Shown here piece by piece: positions 1 through 6,112 of a stretch of DNA of 6,112 nucleotides. The DNA lies in the NCBI GenBank assembly GCA_946610835.1, contig CAMOCU010000069.1, positions 1-6,112 of the forward strand. Direction: 5' to 3'. The notes under the pieces are model-generated. The model did no database searches. It worked only from the letters and a program-made list of their open reading frames with translations, and was not told the DNA's origin. Both the position numbers and the translations under genes were made by a program. Numbering within the stretch: the first letter of the stretch is position 1; each line of letters begins with the position of its first letter. The DNA comes from an uncultured Clostridia bacterium (GTDB lineage: Bacteria > Bacillota > Clostridia > Oscillospirales > Acutalibacteraceae).

Positions 1-901
1 ATTTGTCCAGCTGCGCGTCAAGCCACTGCAGCTGCTCATCCGTAACCAAACGGCTCTCCGGGCGGTTGTAGTCCCACCACACCTGCGAAAAGAAAATAAA
101 CACGTCTCCGCCCAAACGATCCGGCGAATAGACAAAATCCAGATCATTCACGCCGACGTCCAGCACACCGTCCGCCTTTTTGTCCGTATATACACCGGGA
201 TTGATATATTCGTGCCAGTCCGCCTTGTCAAACGAATCCTTTACGTCATGGTTTCCTGTACTGGTCAGTACAGGAAAATCAAATTGAGATGCGTAGTAGT
301 TGAATTTTTTAAACGCGCTGCGCTCGCTTGTCGTGGACAAATCGCCGGACATGCCGACAAGCGAAACATCAAATGCATTCAGAAAGCGGAGCGCATTCGG
401 AAACGTGACGGTCGCATCGTCCAGAATCGTTAGGTGATAGCGGTTGAAGTGCACGTCGCTGAGCGCGCCGAAACGATACATCGGTTCTTCCGCCTCGCGG
501 ATCTTTTCCTGCGGAAGCGGCGTTGTGCTGCCAAGCATTTGGCCTTTATAAGCAAGAATGGTCTGTGCGCCGTCCGGAATCGCCGCAAAATCATTCATCT
601 CCATTTTGCCGCTGCCGTTGTGCACGCGTACGGCTGTGAATTCGCTGTAATACACTTTATATCCGGATGCGACAGCATACAGTTTATTGCCCTCTGCGTC
701 ACCCCAATACAGATCGTACCGGCCGTCTTTCGGCGCGGTCACTTCAACCGTACCGGCCGCTGAAATCGGCTCCGAAGAAGAAAATGTGTACGACACCTTG
801 ACCGGTCCGAGTAATGGATTGGCAAAGGAAATCCCGTTGCAAAACACCACAAGGGACATAAACAACGAAAGGAACTTCGCCGCGATGGAATAGATAAACA
901 A
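1..901 (-). CDS. Exported calcineurin-like metallophosphoesterase (3' end cut off by window)
   Basis: The 300 residues visible belong to a dinuclear-metal phosphoesterase. Metal-binding motifs appear in the family order: SDVH (D149, H151), SGDLS (D187) and GNHD (N217, H218, D219). The later His motifs lie beyond base 1. Residues 1-27 look like a Sec signal peptide: Lys9, a hydrophobic core at about 10-20, and a likely cut after SFA (27). Residues about 32-137 form a beta-rich region with no motif I recognise, perhaps an Ig/fibronectin-like domain as seen before some secreted phosphatases (inference). The start is taken as TTG at 901-899: an in-frame TGA stands directly upstream, GGAAAGAGG lies 8 nt before it, and it supplies the charged n-region. 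The ATG at 859-857 lacks a ribosome binding site and would remove Lys9. Substrate is unknown. The gene diverges from the his operon and, being exported, is unlikely to act in histidine synthesis. Confidence 0.85.
   Translation of the reverse strand, partial: MFIYSIAAKFLSLFMSLVVFCNGISFANPLLGPVKVSYTFSSSEPISAAGTVEVTAPKDGRYDLYWGDAEGNKLYAVASGYKVYYSEFTAVRVHNGSGKMEMNDFAAIPDGAQTILAYKGQMLGSTTPLPQEKIREAEEPMYRFGALSDVHFNRYHLTILDDATVTFPNALRFLNAFDVSLVGMSGDLSTTSERSAFKKFNYYASQFDFPVLTSTGNHDVKDSFDKADWHEYINPGVYTDKKADGVLDVGVNDLDFVYSPDRLGGDVFIFFSQVWWDYNRPESRLVTDEQLQWLDAQLDK
252..277. repeat. Perfect 12-bp inverted repeat with 2-nt centre
   Basis: TTTCCTGTACTG (252-263) and its exact reverse complement CAGTACAGGAAA (266-277) are separated only by GT. 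The repeat lies inside the phosphoesterase gene and encodes the residues from Pro210 to Asn217, running into metal motif GNHD. No T-run of terminator type follows on the - strand, which is the transcribed direction. Function is unknown; it may be a coincidence of codon choice. Confidence 0.9.
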
Positions 902-909
902 TCAAAACG

Positions 910-918
910 CCTCTTTCC
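910..918 (-). promoter_or_regulatory. Ribosome binding site fixing the TTG start of the phosphoesterase
   Basis: On the - strand GGAAAGAGG precedes the TTG codon (901-899) by 8 nt. A TGA stop in the same frame (904-902) rules out any earlier start, so this site decides the N-terminus. Confidence 0.75.
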
Positions 919-934
919 GAATGAAGATATGCTA

Positions 935-963
935 ATCATACCAAAAACACAGAGCACTGTCAA
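935..963 (-). promoter_or_regulatory. Sigma-A-type promoter of the phosphoesterase gene
   Basis: Read on the - strand, TTGACA (963-958) is a perfect consensus -35. A 17-nt spacer leads to TATGAT (940-935), one mismatch from the -10 consensus. The TGG just before it (943-941) makes an extended -10. Transcription should start near 928, giving a leader of about 27 nt that contains the ribosome binding site. The expected start position is inference. Confidence 0.85.
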
Positions 964-996
964 TCAATTTTCTGCATATTCACAACAACATTTTAC

Positions 997-1025
997 TTGA
1001 CTAACACGATAAAACATGGTATGCT
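997..1025 (+). promoter_or_regulatory. Sigma-A-type promoter of the his operon
   Basis: TTGACT (997-1002) and TATGCT (1020-1025) are separated by 17 nt, and TGG (1017-1019) forms an extended -10. Transcription should begin near 1031-1033, so the leader before hisZ is only about 22-24 nt. That is too short for a T-box, leader peptide or riboswitch, so any control is more likely exerted at initiation (inference). Confidence 0.85.
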
Positions 1026-1030
1026 GTTAG
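1001..1030. promoter_or_regulatory. Possible operator: inverted repeat over the his promoter
   Basis: CTAACA (1001-1006) and TGTTAG (1025-1030) are exact reverse complements 18 nt apart, with arm centres 24 nt apart. One arm starts at the last two bases of the -35 box and the other begins at the last base of the -10 box, so a protein bound here would block RNA polymerase. The arms are only 6 bp, so chance is quite possible. No regulator gene is visible in the window. Confidence 0.3.
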
Positions 1031-1044
1031 AAGCAATTCAAAAT

Positions 1045-1049
1045 GGAGG
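1045..1049 (+). promoter_or_regulatory. Ribosome binding site fixing the hisZ start
   Basis: GGAGG ends 5 nt before the ATG at 1055. The earlier in-frame ATG at 1043 shares its G with this ribosome binding site and has no such site of its own. Translation therefore most likely begins at 1055, removing four residues from the longest reading frame. Confidence 0.8.
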
Positions 1050-1054
1050 CGCTT

Positions 1055-2161
1055 ATGAATTCCGACCAGATTATTTCAAACAGCGAGGAAGCGGATCTCC
1101 TCCTGCTGCAGCAGCTTTACGCAAGCTACGGCTACAGCAAATTTCGCATGAGTAAATTTGAGGACTATACGCTGTACCTGCAGAACAAGGATTTTTTGAA
1201 AGACGGCAATATCATTTCTTTCAATGCGCCGGACGGACGGCTTTTGGCGCTCAAACAGGACATTACGCTCTCCATTGTTAAAAACGCCGGGGACGCCGAC
1301 GCACCGCACCGCGTGTATTATATTGAAAACGTTTACCGCGCTTCGGACGACACAAACGACATCCGTGAAATTCCGCAGGCCGGCGTGGAATATGTGGGCA
1401 AAATGGACACATATGTTCTGTCCGAGGTCATTCTTTTGGCGTTGGAAAGTCTTGCAAGAGTCAGCGACAATTACATTCTCGGCGTATCGCACATGGGTTT
1501 ACTTCGCGGTCTGCTCGAAAAAACCGGATTGGATCGAACCGCCCAGCGCGAGATTCTGAACTGTATCCAGAACAAGGCGGCGCACGAGATTCGCCGCATC
1601 TGCGAAAAGAACTGCGTGGAAAATACACTTGCCGCACAGTTGTATACGCTCTCCACGCTTTACGGCAGGCCGGAAGATTGTGCGGATGCGCTGCGCTCTA
1701 TGGCCGTGGATGCAGCGACCCGCGACGCCGTGAACGAACTGTTTGCGGTTTATGCGCTGTTGCAGGAAACAGGGCACAGCGAAAATCTGCGCATTGACTT
1801 TTCTGTATCCAACAACATGAAATATTACAACGGAATCGCGTTCCAGGGCTTTGTGGACGGCACACCGCGCAGCGTGCTGTCCGGCGGGCGATACGATGAT
1901 CTGATGCGGAAATTCGGTCGCAAAAGCGGCGCAATCGGTTTTGCCGTGTATTTGGATCTGCTCGGCGTTCGCGACAGCGCAGAATCCGCCGATGAGCAGA
2001 TACTGGTGCTGTATGACCCGCAGAACGTGTCCGGACTCGCCGCTGCCGTGCAATCTTTACAGCGCGCACATACCGCCGTACATGCGCTCGAAAATCCGCA
2101 GCCCGATGCGCGTTATTCCCGGATTTACCGCTATCAGGAAGGGAGGCTTATCCTGCAATGA
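1055..2161 (+). CDS. hisZ: ATP phosphoribosyltransferase regulatory subunit HisZ
   Basis: HisZ is a histidyl-tRNA-synthetase-like protein without aminoacylation activity. It assembles with short-form HisG and is needed for ATP phosphoribosyltransferase activity and for histidine feedback. The 368-residue product has a class II synthetase-like core: LKQDIT near 67-71, the motif-2-like YYIENVYR at 88-95, REIPQAGVEYVG at 104-115, and the motif-3-like segment from YYNG (257-260) through SGGRYDDL (276-283). Residues about 313-368 form a short tail beginning EQILVLYD, possibly a reduced version of the HisRS anticodon-binding domain (inference). It is first in the operon, directly behind the promoter, and its TGA overlaps the hisG ATG by 4 nt. 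HisS itself is the main alternative, but the linkage to hisG and the degenerate motif 2 argue against it. Confidence 0.93.
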   Translation: MNSDQIISNSEEADLLLLQQLYASYGYSKFRMSKFEDYTLYLQNKDFLKDGNIISFNAPDGRLLALKQDITLSIVKNAGDADAPHRVYYIENVYRASDDTNDIREIPQAGVEYVGKMDTYVLSEVILLALESLARVSDNYILGVSHMGLLRGLLEKTGLDRTAQREILNCIQNKAAHEIRRICEKNCVENTLAAQLYTLSTLYGRPEDCADALRSMAVDAATRDAVNELFAVYALLQETGHSENLRIDFSVSNNMKYYNGIAFQGFVDGTPRSVLSGGRYDDLMRKFGRKSGAIGFAVYLDLLGVRDSAESADEQILVLYDPQNVSGLAAAVQSLQRAHTAVHALENPQPDARYSRIYRYQEGRLILQ

Positions 2162-2778
2162 TTCATATTGCTCTGCCCAAAGGCCGGCTGGGCGAAAAAG
2201 CCTACCAGATCTTCAAAAGTCTCGGTTACGGATGCCCGGAAATCGAGCAAGACAATCGCAAACTGATTTTTGTAAACCGGGAAAACGACGTTTGTTACTT
2301 CTGGGCAAAGCCGTCAGATGTTTCTGTATATGTTGAACGCGGCGCTGCAGACATCGGCATCGTCGGCAAGGATATTCTGCTCGAACACGGATCAGACGTG
2401 TATGAGCTGCTCGACCTCGGCATGGGCAAATGCCGCATGGCCGTTGCCGGAATCCGCGGCAAGCGTCCCCCAGCCGACAGAACGCTCCGCGTGGCCACAA
2501 AATTTCCGAACATTGCACGCAGGTATTACGCGTCGCAGAGCCGGGAAATCGAAATCATCAAACTCAACGGTTCTATTGAAATTGCGCCGCTGCTCGGGCT
2601 GTCTGACGTGATTGTGGATATTGTGGAAACAGGCACCACTCTGCTTGAAAATAATCTTGAACCATACGAAACAATCCTCCCCATCAGCGCCCGTCTGATC
2701 GCCAACAAAGCGAGTTACAAATTTCATTATGACGAAATTCGGCGCATCAGCGAAAAAATCCAGGAGAAAGGAATTTAA
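2158..2778 (+). CDS. hisG: ATP phosphoribosyltransferase catalytic subunit HisG, short form
   Basis: This cytoplasmic enzyme condenses ATP with PRPP to N1-(5-phosphoribosyl)-ATP, the committed and usually feedback-inhibited step of histidine synthesis. The product has 206 residues, the short HisG(S) length lacking the C-terminal histidine-binding ACT-like domain, which agrees with the hisZ gene next door. Visible motifs are ALPKGRL (5-11), KPSDV (51-55), YVERGAADIGIVGKD (58-72), ATKFPNIA (113-120), and the PRPP-binding stretch with E141, D150, D154 and ETGTTL (157-162). The start overlaps the hisZ stop as ATGA. The ribosome binding site AAGGGAGG lies inside hisZ about 11 nt upstream, a slightly long spacing. 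Translational coupling would help match HisZ and HisG amounts (inference). Confidence 0.97.
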   Translation: MIHIALPKGRLGEKAYQIFKSLGYGCPEIEQDNRKLIFVNRENDVCYFWAKPSDVSVYVERGAADIGIVGKDILLEHGSDVYELLDLGMGKCRMAVAGIRGKRPPADRTLRVATKFPNIARRYYASQSREIEIIKLNGSIEIAPLLGLSDVIVDIVETGTTLLENNLEPYETILPISARLIANKASYKFHYDEIRRISEKIQEKGI

Positions 2779-2781
2779 ACC

Positions 2782-4050
2782 ATGATTCGCACAATTACAT
2801 ATACGTCCCCGGAAGATCTGGAATTTCTGAAACGCGGCGAAGCACGCGACGTTACTGACACGGTGCGCGCCATTCTGCAGGATGTGCAGACAAACGGCGA
2901 CGAAGCGCTGTTTGCCTACAGCCGCAAATTCGATAAAGCGGAGTTGAGCTCGCTCGAGGTAAGCGAGGATGAGATCCGCGATGCAATGGATCAAGTTGAC
3001 CCGCAGTTTATCGAAATTCTGCAGCAAGCCAAAGAAAACATCCGCGCTTTTCATATGCATCAGGTTGAGAATGGTTTTGTCGTCAATGACAAACCGGGCG
3101 TGATTCTCGGCCAGCGCGTTCTTCCGCTGGAAAAAGTCGGCCTGTATGTGCCAGGCGGTACAGCTGCGTATCCGTCCTCCGTGCTGATGAACTGCGTTCC
3201 GGCTCAAATCGCAGGATGCGGCGAGATCGTGATGGTAACGCCCCCCTCCGCAGACGGCAGCGTAAATCCCGTCATTCTTGCGGCGGCAAAAGTCGGCGGC
3301 GTCGGCCGTATTTTCAAAGTCGGCGGCGCCCAGGCGGTTGCTGCGCTTGCCTTCGGTACCGAAAGTATTCCAAAGGTGGACAAAATCGTCGGCCCCGGCA
3401 ACTGCTTTGTAGCCGAAGCCAAGAAACAGGTCTTTGGCAAAGTGGACATTGATATGATTGCCGGCCCGAGCGAAATTCTTATCATTGCAGACCAAACCTG
3501 TAATCCACGGTTTGTGGCCGCAGACATGCTCTCGCAGGCAGAGCACGACAAACTGGCCAGCGCCACTCTGCTGACCGACAGCGCGGAGCTGGCAAAGGCA
3601 GTATCGCTCGAATTGGAACGTCAGATTCCGTTGCTTGAACGCAGAGAAATCGCCGGATATTCCATCGAAAACTACGGCGCAATCGTTTTGGTCAAGGATC
3701 TTAAACAAGCCATCGAAGTATCCAACGCACTCGCGCCGGAGCATCTGGAGCTTTGCATGGATCATCCGTTTGACTATCTCAACCTTGTACAAAATGCCGG
3801 TTCCGTCTTTTTGGGCAAGAACTGTCCGGAACCGTTAGGCGACTATTTCGCGGGTCCCAACCATACGCTGCCCACAAGCGGAACCGCACGTTTTTCCAGT
3901 CCCCTTTCGGTCTATGATTTTGTGAAGCGCATGCAGTTCACATACTATTCCGCAGACGCGCTGGAGGCTGTCAAGGACAAAGTCGCTTTCTTTGCGCGTA
4001 AAGAGGGCTTGACGGCGCACGCAAAATCTGCTACGATTCGATTTGAATAA
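2782..4050 (+). CDS. hisD: Histidinol dehydrogenase HisD
   Basis: HisD is a zinc enzyme that carries out the last two oxidations of the pathway, L-histidinol to L-histidinal to L-histidine, with two NAD+. The 422-residue product is of normal length and looks intact. It contains LYVPGGTAAYPS (121-132), VGGAQAVAALAFGTE (180-194), VGPGN (203-207) and MIAGPSE (225-231). The expected zinc ligands are present by family comparison: Q252 and H255 in SQAEHD, D354 in GDYFAGPNHTLPT, and H413 near the C-terminus. So is the catalytic Glu-His pair E320-H321 in APEHLEL. The start is 3 nt after the hisG stop, with AAAGGA 9 nt upstream. A 466-codon open frame lies antisense to this gene and hisG but has no support as a gene. 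Confidence 0.98.
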   Translation: MIRTITYTSPEDLEFLKRGEARDVTDTVRAILQDVQTNGDEALFAYSRKFDKAELSSLEVSEDEIRDAMDQVDPQFIEILQQAKENIRAFHMHQVENGFVVNDKPGVILGQRVLPLEKVGLYVPGGTAAYPSSVLMNCVPAQIAGCGEIVMVTPPSADGSVNPVILAAAKVGGVGRIFKVGGAQAVAALAFGTESIPKVDKIVGPGNCFVAEAKKQVFGKVDIDMIAGPSEILIIADQTCNPRFVAADMLSQAEHDKLASATLLTDSAELAKAVSLELERQIPLLERREIAGYSIENYGAIVLVKDLKQAIEVSNALAPEHLELCMDHPFDYLNLVQNAGSVFLGKNCPEPLGDYFAGPNHTLPTSGTARFSSPLSVYDFVKRMQFTYYSADALEAVKDKVAFFARKEGLTAHAKSATIRFE

Positions 4051-4068
4051 TTTTTAAAAGGAGCCGCT

Positions 4069-5124
4069 ATGAGCCGTTTTTTACGCAGTGATTTTTGTCA
4101 TCTCGACGTTTACACGCCCGGTGAACAGCCGCGGGACAAGTCTTACATCAAATTAAACACAAACGAATCGCCCTTTCCGCCTTCCCCCGGCGTACAAAAG
4201 GCTGCAGCAGAGCAAGCGCAGTCGCTACAGCTGTATTCCGACCCGGAATGTACTGCGCTGCGGCAAACGGCTGCCAAACAGTACGGACTGAAAGCGGAAA
4301 ATATTTTTTGCGGCAACGGATCGGACGAGGTGCTGAATTTTGCTTTCATGGCTTTCTGCGACGCTTCCAAAGGTATAGCATTTCCGAACATCAGTTACGG
4401 GTTTTATCCGGTGTTCGGCAACCTGTACGGATTGGACTGCACGCAAATTCCTTTACACGAAGACTTCTCGATTGCTCCGGAGGATTATCTGAATCTGAAC
4501 AAAAACATTGTTTTGGCCAATCCCAACGCACCGACCGGCATGCTGCTGCGTGTGGCGCAGATCCGCAGCATTCTGGACGCCAACCGCGGGAATGTTGTCA
4601 TCATAGACGAAGCATATATTGACTTTGGCGGTGAAAGCTGTGTTCCGCTGATCGAGGAATATGACAATCTTTTGGTTGTCCAGACTTTTTCCAAATCCCG
4701 CTCACTGGCCGGCGCGCGTCTTGGATTCGGCTTTGCGCAAAAAGCGATCATTGACGATCTGAACCGTGTGAAGTATTCCACCAACCCTTATAACATCAAC
4801 CGCTTAACTCTTGCCGCAGGTGAAGCTGCGCTGAATGAACAATCGTATTACGACGCGAACTGCCGTATTATTATGGAAAACCGTCAATGGACAACCGACG
4901 CGCTGCAAGCGCTTGGATTTGAGGTGCTTCCATCCGCAGCCAACTTTATATTTGCCCGCACGAATCAGATAGACGGCGAGGCGCTCTATCGCGCGTTGAA
5001 AGAAAAAGGCATCCTCGTGCGGCATTTCAGCAAAGAACAGATTTCGGATTTCATCCGCATCACAATCGGCACAGCGCAGCAAATGCAGGCGCTCGTCGAC
5101 GCAATCCGCGAAATTTTGAACTGA
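4069..5124 (+). CDS. hisC: Histidinol-phosphate aminotransferase HisC
   Basis: HisC is a PLP-dependent class I/II (fold type I) aminotransferase that converts imidazole-acetol phosphate and glutamate to L-histidinol phosphate and 2-oxoglutarate. The 351-residue product has normal length. Motifs are KLNTNESPFPPSP (28-40), GNGSDEVL (82-89), ANPNAPTG (150-157), VIIDEAYIDF (177-186, with the cofactor-binding D180), and TFSKSRSLAGARLGF (206-220). K209 is the Schiff-base lysine, R217 a phosphate contact, and R330 in FIRITIG the likely carboxylate contact. The start has AAAAGGAG only 5 nt upstream, 18 nt behind hisD. Related aminotransferases can resemble HisC, including aromatic ones and the CobD-type decarboxylase, but its place between hisD and hisB supports HisC. 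Confidence 0.96.
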   Translation: MSRFLRSDFCHLDVYTPGEQPRDKSYIKLNTNESPFPPSPGVQKAAAEQAQSLQLYSDPECTALRQTAAKQYGLKAENIFCGNGSDEVLNFAFMAFCDASKGIAFPNISYGFYPVFGNLYGLDCTQIPLHEDFSIAPEDYLNLNKNIVLANPNAPTGMLLRVAQIRSILDANRGNVVIIDEAYIDFGGESCVPLIEEYDNLLVVQTFSKSRSLAGARLGFGFAQKAIIDDLNRVKYSTNPYNINRLTLAAGEAALNEQSYYDANCRIIMENRQWTTDALQALGFEVLPSAANFIFARTNQIDGEALYRALKEKGILVRHFSKEQISDFIRITIGTAQQMQALVDAIREILN

Positions 5125-5139
5125 CAGGAGGTCATCTGT

Positions 5140-5721
5140 ATGCGAACTGCATCCATTCAGCGCAAGACGGCTGAAACAGATATTTCCCTTACACTCTCTT
5201 TGGACGGTACAGGACATTCAGACATTCATTCCGGCGTCGGCTTTTTGGATCATATGCTCACTTTATTTGCCGCACACAGCGGATTTGATCTCACAGTTCT
5301 GTGTAAGGGAGACATATATGTCGACGATCATCACAGTGTCGAGGACATCGGAATCTGTCTTGGTTCCGCCTTTGCGGAAGCAATCGGCGACAAAAGAGGC
5401 ATCGCACGTTACGGCGACATACTGCTGCCGATGGACGAGGCGCTGATTCTCTGCGCGGTTGATATTTCCGGCCGATCCGTTTTGGAAACGGATCTCCATC
5501 TTCCGGCACAAAAAGTCGGGACATTTGACACGGAACTTTGCGAAGAATTTCTGGCGGCTTTTGTCCGCACAAGCGGCGTAACGCTCCATGTGCGCCAACT
5601 GGCCGGAGCCAACACGCATCATATTCTGGAAGGCGTATTCAAAGCGCTTGCAAGAACGCTCGGCAAAGCGGCCGGGATCGTCGGGGATTCCATTCCATCC
5701 ACGAAAGGTGTGTTGGCATGA
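5140..5721 (+). CDS. hisB: Imidazoleglycerol-phosphate dehydratase HisB
   Basis: HisB removes water from imidazoleglycerol phosphate to give imidazole-acetol phosphate, the HisC substrate. The 193-residue product is the single-function dehydratase; there is no N-terminal HAD phosphatase domain as in the enterobacterial bifunctional protein. The metal-binding repeats are clear: GFLDHML (34-40), DDHHSVEDIGI (62-72) and NTHHILEGVFKALARTL (158-174), with H64, H65, E68, H160, H161 and E164 as likely manganese ligands. RYGDILLPMDEAL (90-102) and the C-terminal STKGVL are also typical. A perfect AGGAGGT lies 7 nt before the ATG, and the gene follows hisC by 15 nt. Because it is monofunctional, the cell needs a separate histidinol-phosphate phosphatase, not seen here. 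Confidence 0.98.
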   Translation: MRTASIQRKTAETDISLTLSLDGTGHSDIHSGVGFLDHMLTLFAAHSGFDLTVLCKGDIYVDDHHSVEDIGICLGSAFAEAIGDKRGIARYGDILLPMDEALILCAVDISGRSVLETDLHLPAQKVGTFDTELCEEFLAAFVRTSGVTLHVRQLAGANTHHILEGVFKALARTLGKAAGIVGDSIPSTKGVLA

Positions 5722-6112
5722 CAGGTATTATTGACTATGGCGTCGGAAACCTTTTTTCTCTCTGTAGTTCCTTCGATTATATCGGCGAAAAGGCGATCGT
5801 CTCCGGCGACCCGGATGTGCTTAACCACTGTGACCGGATCCTGCTGCCCGGCGTCGGCGCATTTGAGGACGCCGCAAAAAAGCTGCGTCAGAACGGATTG
5901 GATATTTTTGTGCATGAAACCGCGCAGAGCGGAAAGCCATTGCTCGGAATATGTTTGGGGATGCAAATGCTCTTTGACAAAAGCTTTGAATTCGGTGAAC
6001 ACGATGGCCTTGGACTTTTGCATGGCAAGATCGTTCCCATTCCCGACGCGGAACATACGCTGAAAATTCCGCAGATCGGCTGGAATGCCCTTCATTTTCC
6101 GGCAGACAAACC
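5718..6112 (+). CDS. hisH: Imidazole glycerol phosphate synthase glutaminase subunit HisH (5' part)
   Basis: HisH is the class I glutamine amidotransferase that hydrolyses glutamine and channels ammonia to HisF. Together they form imidazoleglycerol phosphate (the HisB substrate) and AICAR. Only the first 131 residues fit before the window ends, out of about 200 usual for the family. Visible are IDYGVGNL (5-12), LLPGVGAF (42-49), the nucleophile elbow LLGICLGMQMLF with C79, GLGLLHG (97-103), and KIPQIGWN (116-123). The catalytic His and Glu lie beyond the window. The ATG overlaps the hisB stop (ATGA) and has GAAAGGTG 7 nt upstream, so translation is probably coupled. hisA, hisF and hisI would be expected next (inference from common gene order). 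Confidence 0.96.
   Translation, partial: MTGIIDYGVGNLFSLCSSFDYIGEKAIVSGDPDVLNHCDRILLPGVGAFEDAAKKLRQNGLDIFVHETAQSGKPLLGICLGMQMLFDKSFEFGEHDGLGLLHGKIVPIPDAEHTLKIPQIGWNALHFPADK

Noticed and set aside
256..273. LexA-like box (CTGT...ACAG) within the palindrome
   Set aside because: The half-sites are 10 nt apart rather than the 8 of the enterobacterial site, Firmicutes use a different LexA motif (GAAC-N4-GTTC), and it is inside a coding region.
441..750. 11-bp inverted pair CGGTTGAAGTG / CACTTCAACCG about 290 bp apart
   Set aside because: Several 11-bp matches are expected by chance in a window of this size, and both copies are within the phosphoesterase coding sequence.
837..842. Lipoprotein attachment at Cys21 of the phosphoesterase
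   Set aside because: The residues before it are LVVF; Phe at -1 does not fit a lipobox, and a normal signal peptidase site (SFA, before Asn28) follows.
212..893. Open frames on the + strand opposite the phosphoesterase
   Set aside because: They overlap the - strand gene, which carries SDVH, GDLS and GNHD motifs, and their own translations show no coherent protein.
1..901. Phosphoesterase as the missing histidinol-phosphate phosphatase
   Set aside because: It has a signal peptide and calcineurin-like motifs, whereas known HolPases are cytoplasmic PHP, HAD or inositol-monophosphatase types. Adjacency alone, with divergent transcription, is not enough.
3289..3328. 13-bp direct repeat AAAGTCGGCGGCG in hisD
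   Set aside because: Both copies are in frame and encode Lys-Val-Gly-Gly in conserved HisD segments; ordinary codon use explains it.
2392..3792. 466-codon open frame on the - strand opposite hisG and hisD
   Set aside because: It lies wholly antisense to two intact, motif-complete his genes. The translation is rich in Cys, His, Phe and Arg without recognisable domains. It is best read as a by-product of codon bias on the + strand.
3798..3834. 8-bp inverted repeat CGGTTCCG / CGGAACCG in hisD, 21 nt apart
   Set aside because: Repeats of this arm length and spacing are expected a few times in 6 kb by chance, and it lies in conserved coding sequence without a T-run.

Overview
The window is a bacterial chromosomal segment holding most of a histidine biosynthesis operon on the + strand and, divergently on the - strand, a truncated gene for a probable exported metallophosphoesterase. 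The organism is most likely a Gram-positive Firmicute of the Clostridia type, perhaps Oscillospirales/Ruminococcaceae. The reasons are strong AGGAGG-type ribosome binding sites, sigma-A-like promoters, a hisZ + short-form hisG pair, a compact hisZ-G-D-C-B-H order, and roughly balanced base composition with AT-rich intergenic DNA. The taxonomic guess is inference.

Layout: bases 1-901 (- strand) encode the first 300 residues of a calcineurin-like phosphoesterase with an N-terminal signal peptide; its 3' end lies outside the window. Bases 902-1054 are a short divergent regulatory region with two clear, back-to-back sigma-A promoters. Each has a 17-nt spacer and an extended -10. From 1055 to the window end there are six tightly packed genes: hisZ, hisG, hisD, hisC, hisB and the start of hisH. 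Gaps are 3 to 18 nt, and hisZ/hisG and hisB/hisH overlap by 4 nt (ATGA).

How the genes work together: HisG (short form, catalytic) with HisZ (regulatory, HisRS-like) joins ATP and PRPP in the first committed step. HisH, with HisF expected downstream, makes the imidazole ring. HisB dehydrates imidazoleglycerol phosphate, HisC transaminates the product, and HisD oxidises histidinol to histidine. hisA, hisF, hisI/E and a histidinol-phosphate phosphatase are not in the window; the first three probably follow hisH.

I see no undescribed biological system here. The items most worth a second look are a perfect 12-bp-arm inverted repeat inside the phosphoesterase gene (252-277), an inverted repeat straddling the his promoter (1001-1030), and the very short predicted his leader, which leaves no room for a T-box or attenuator.
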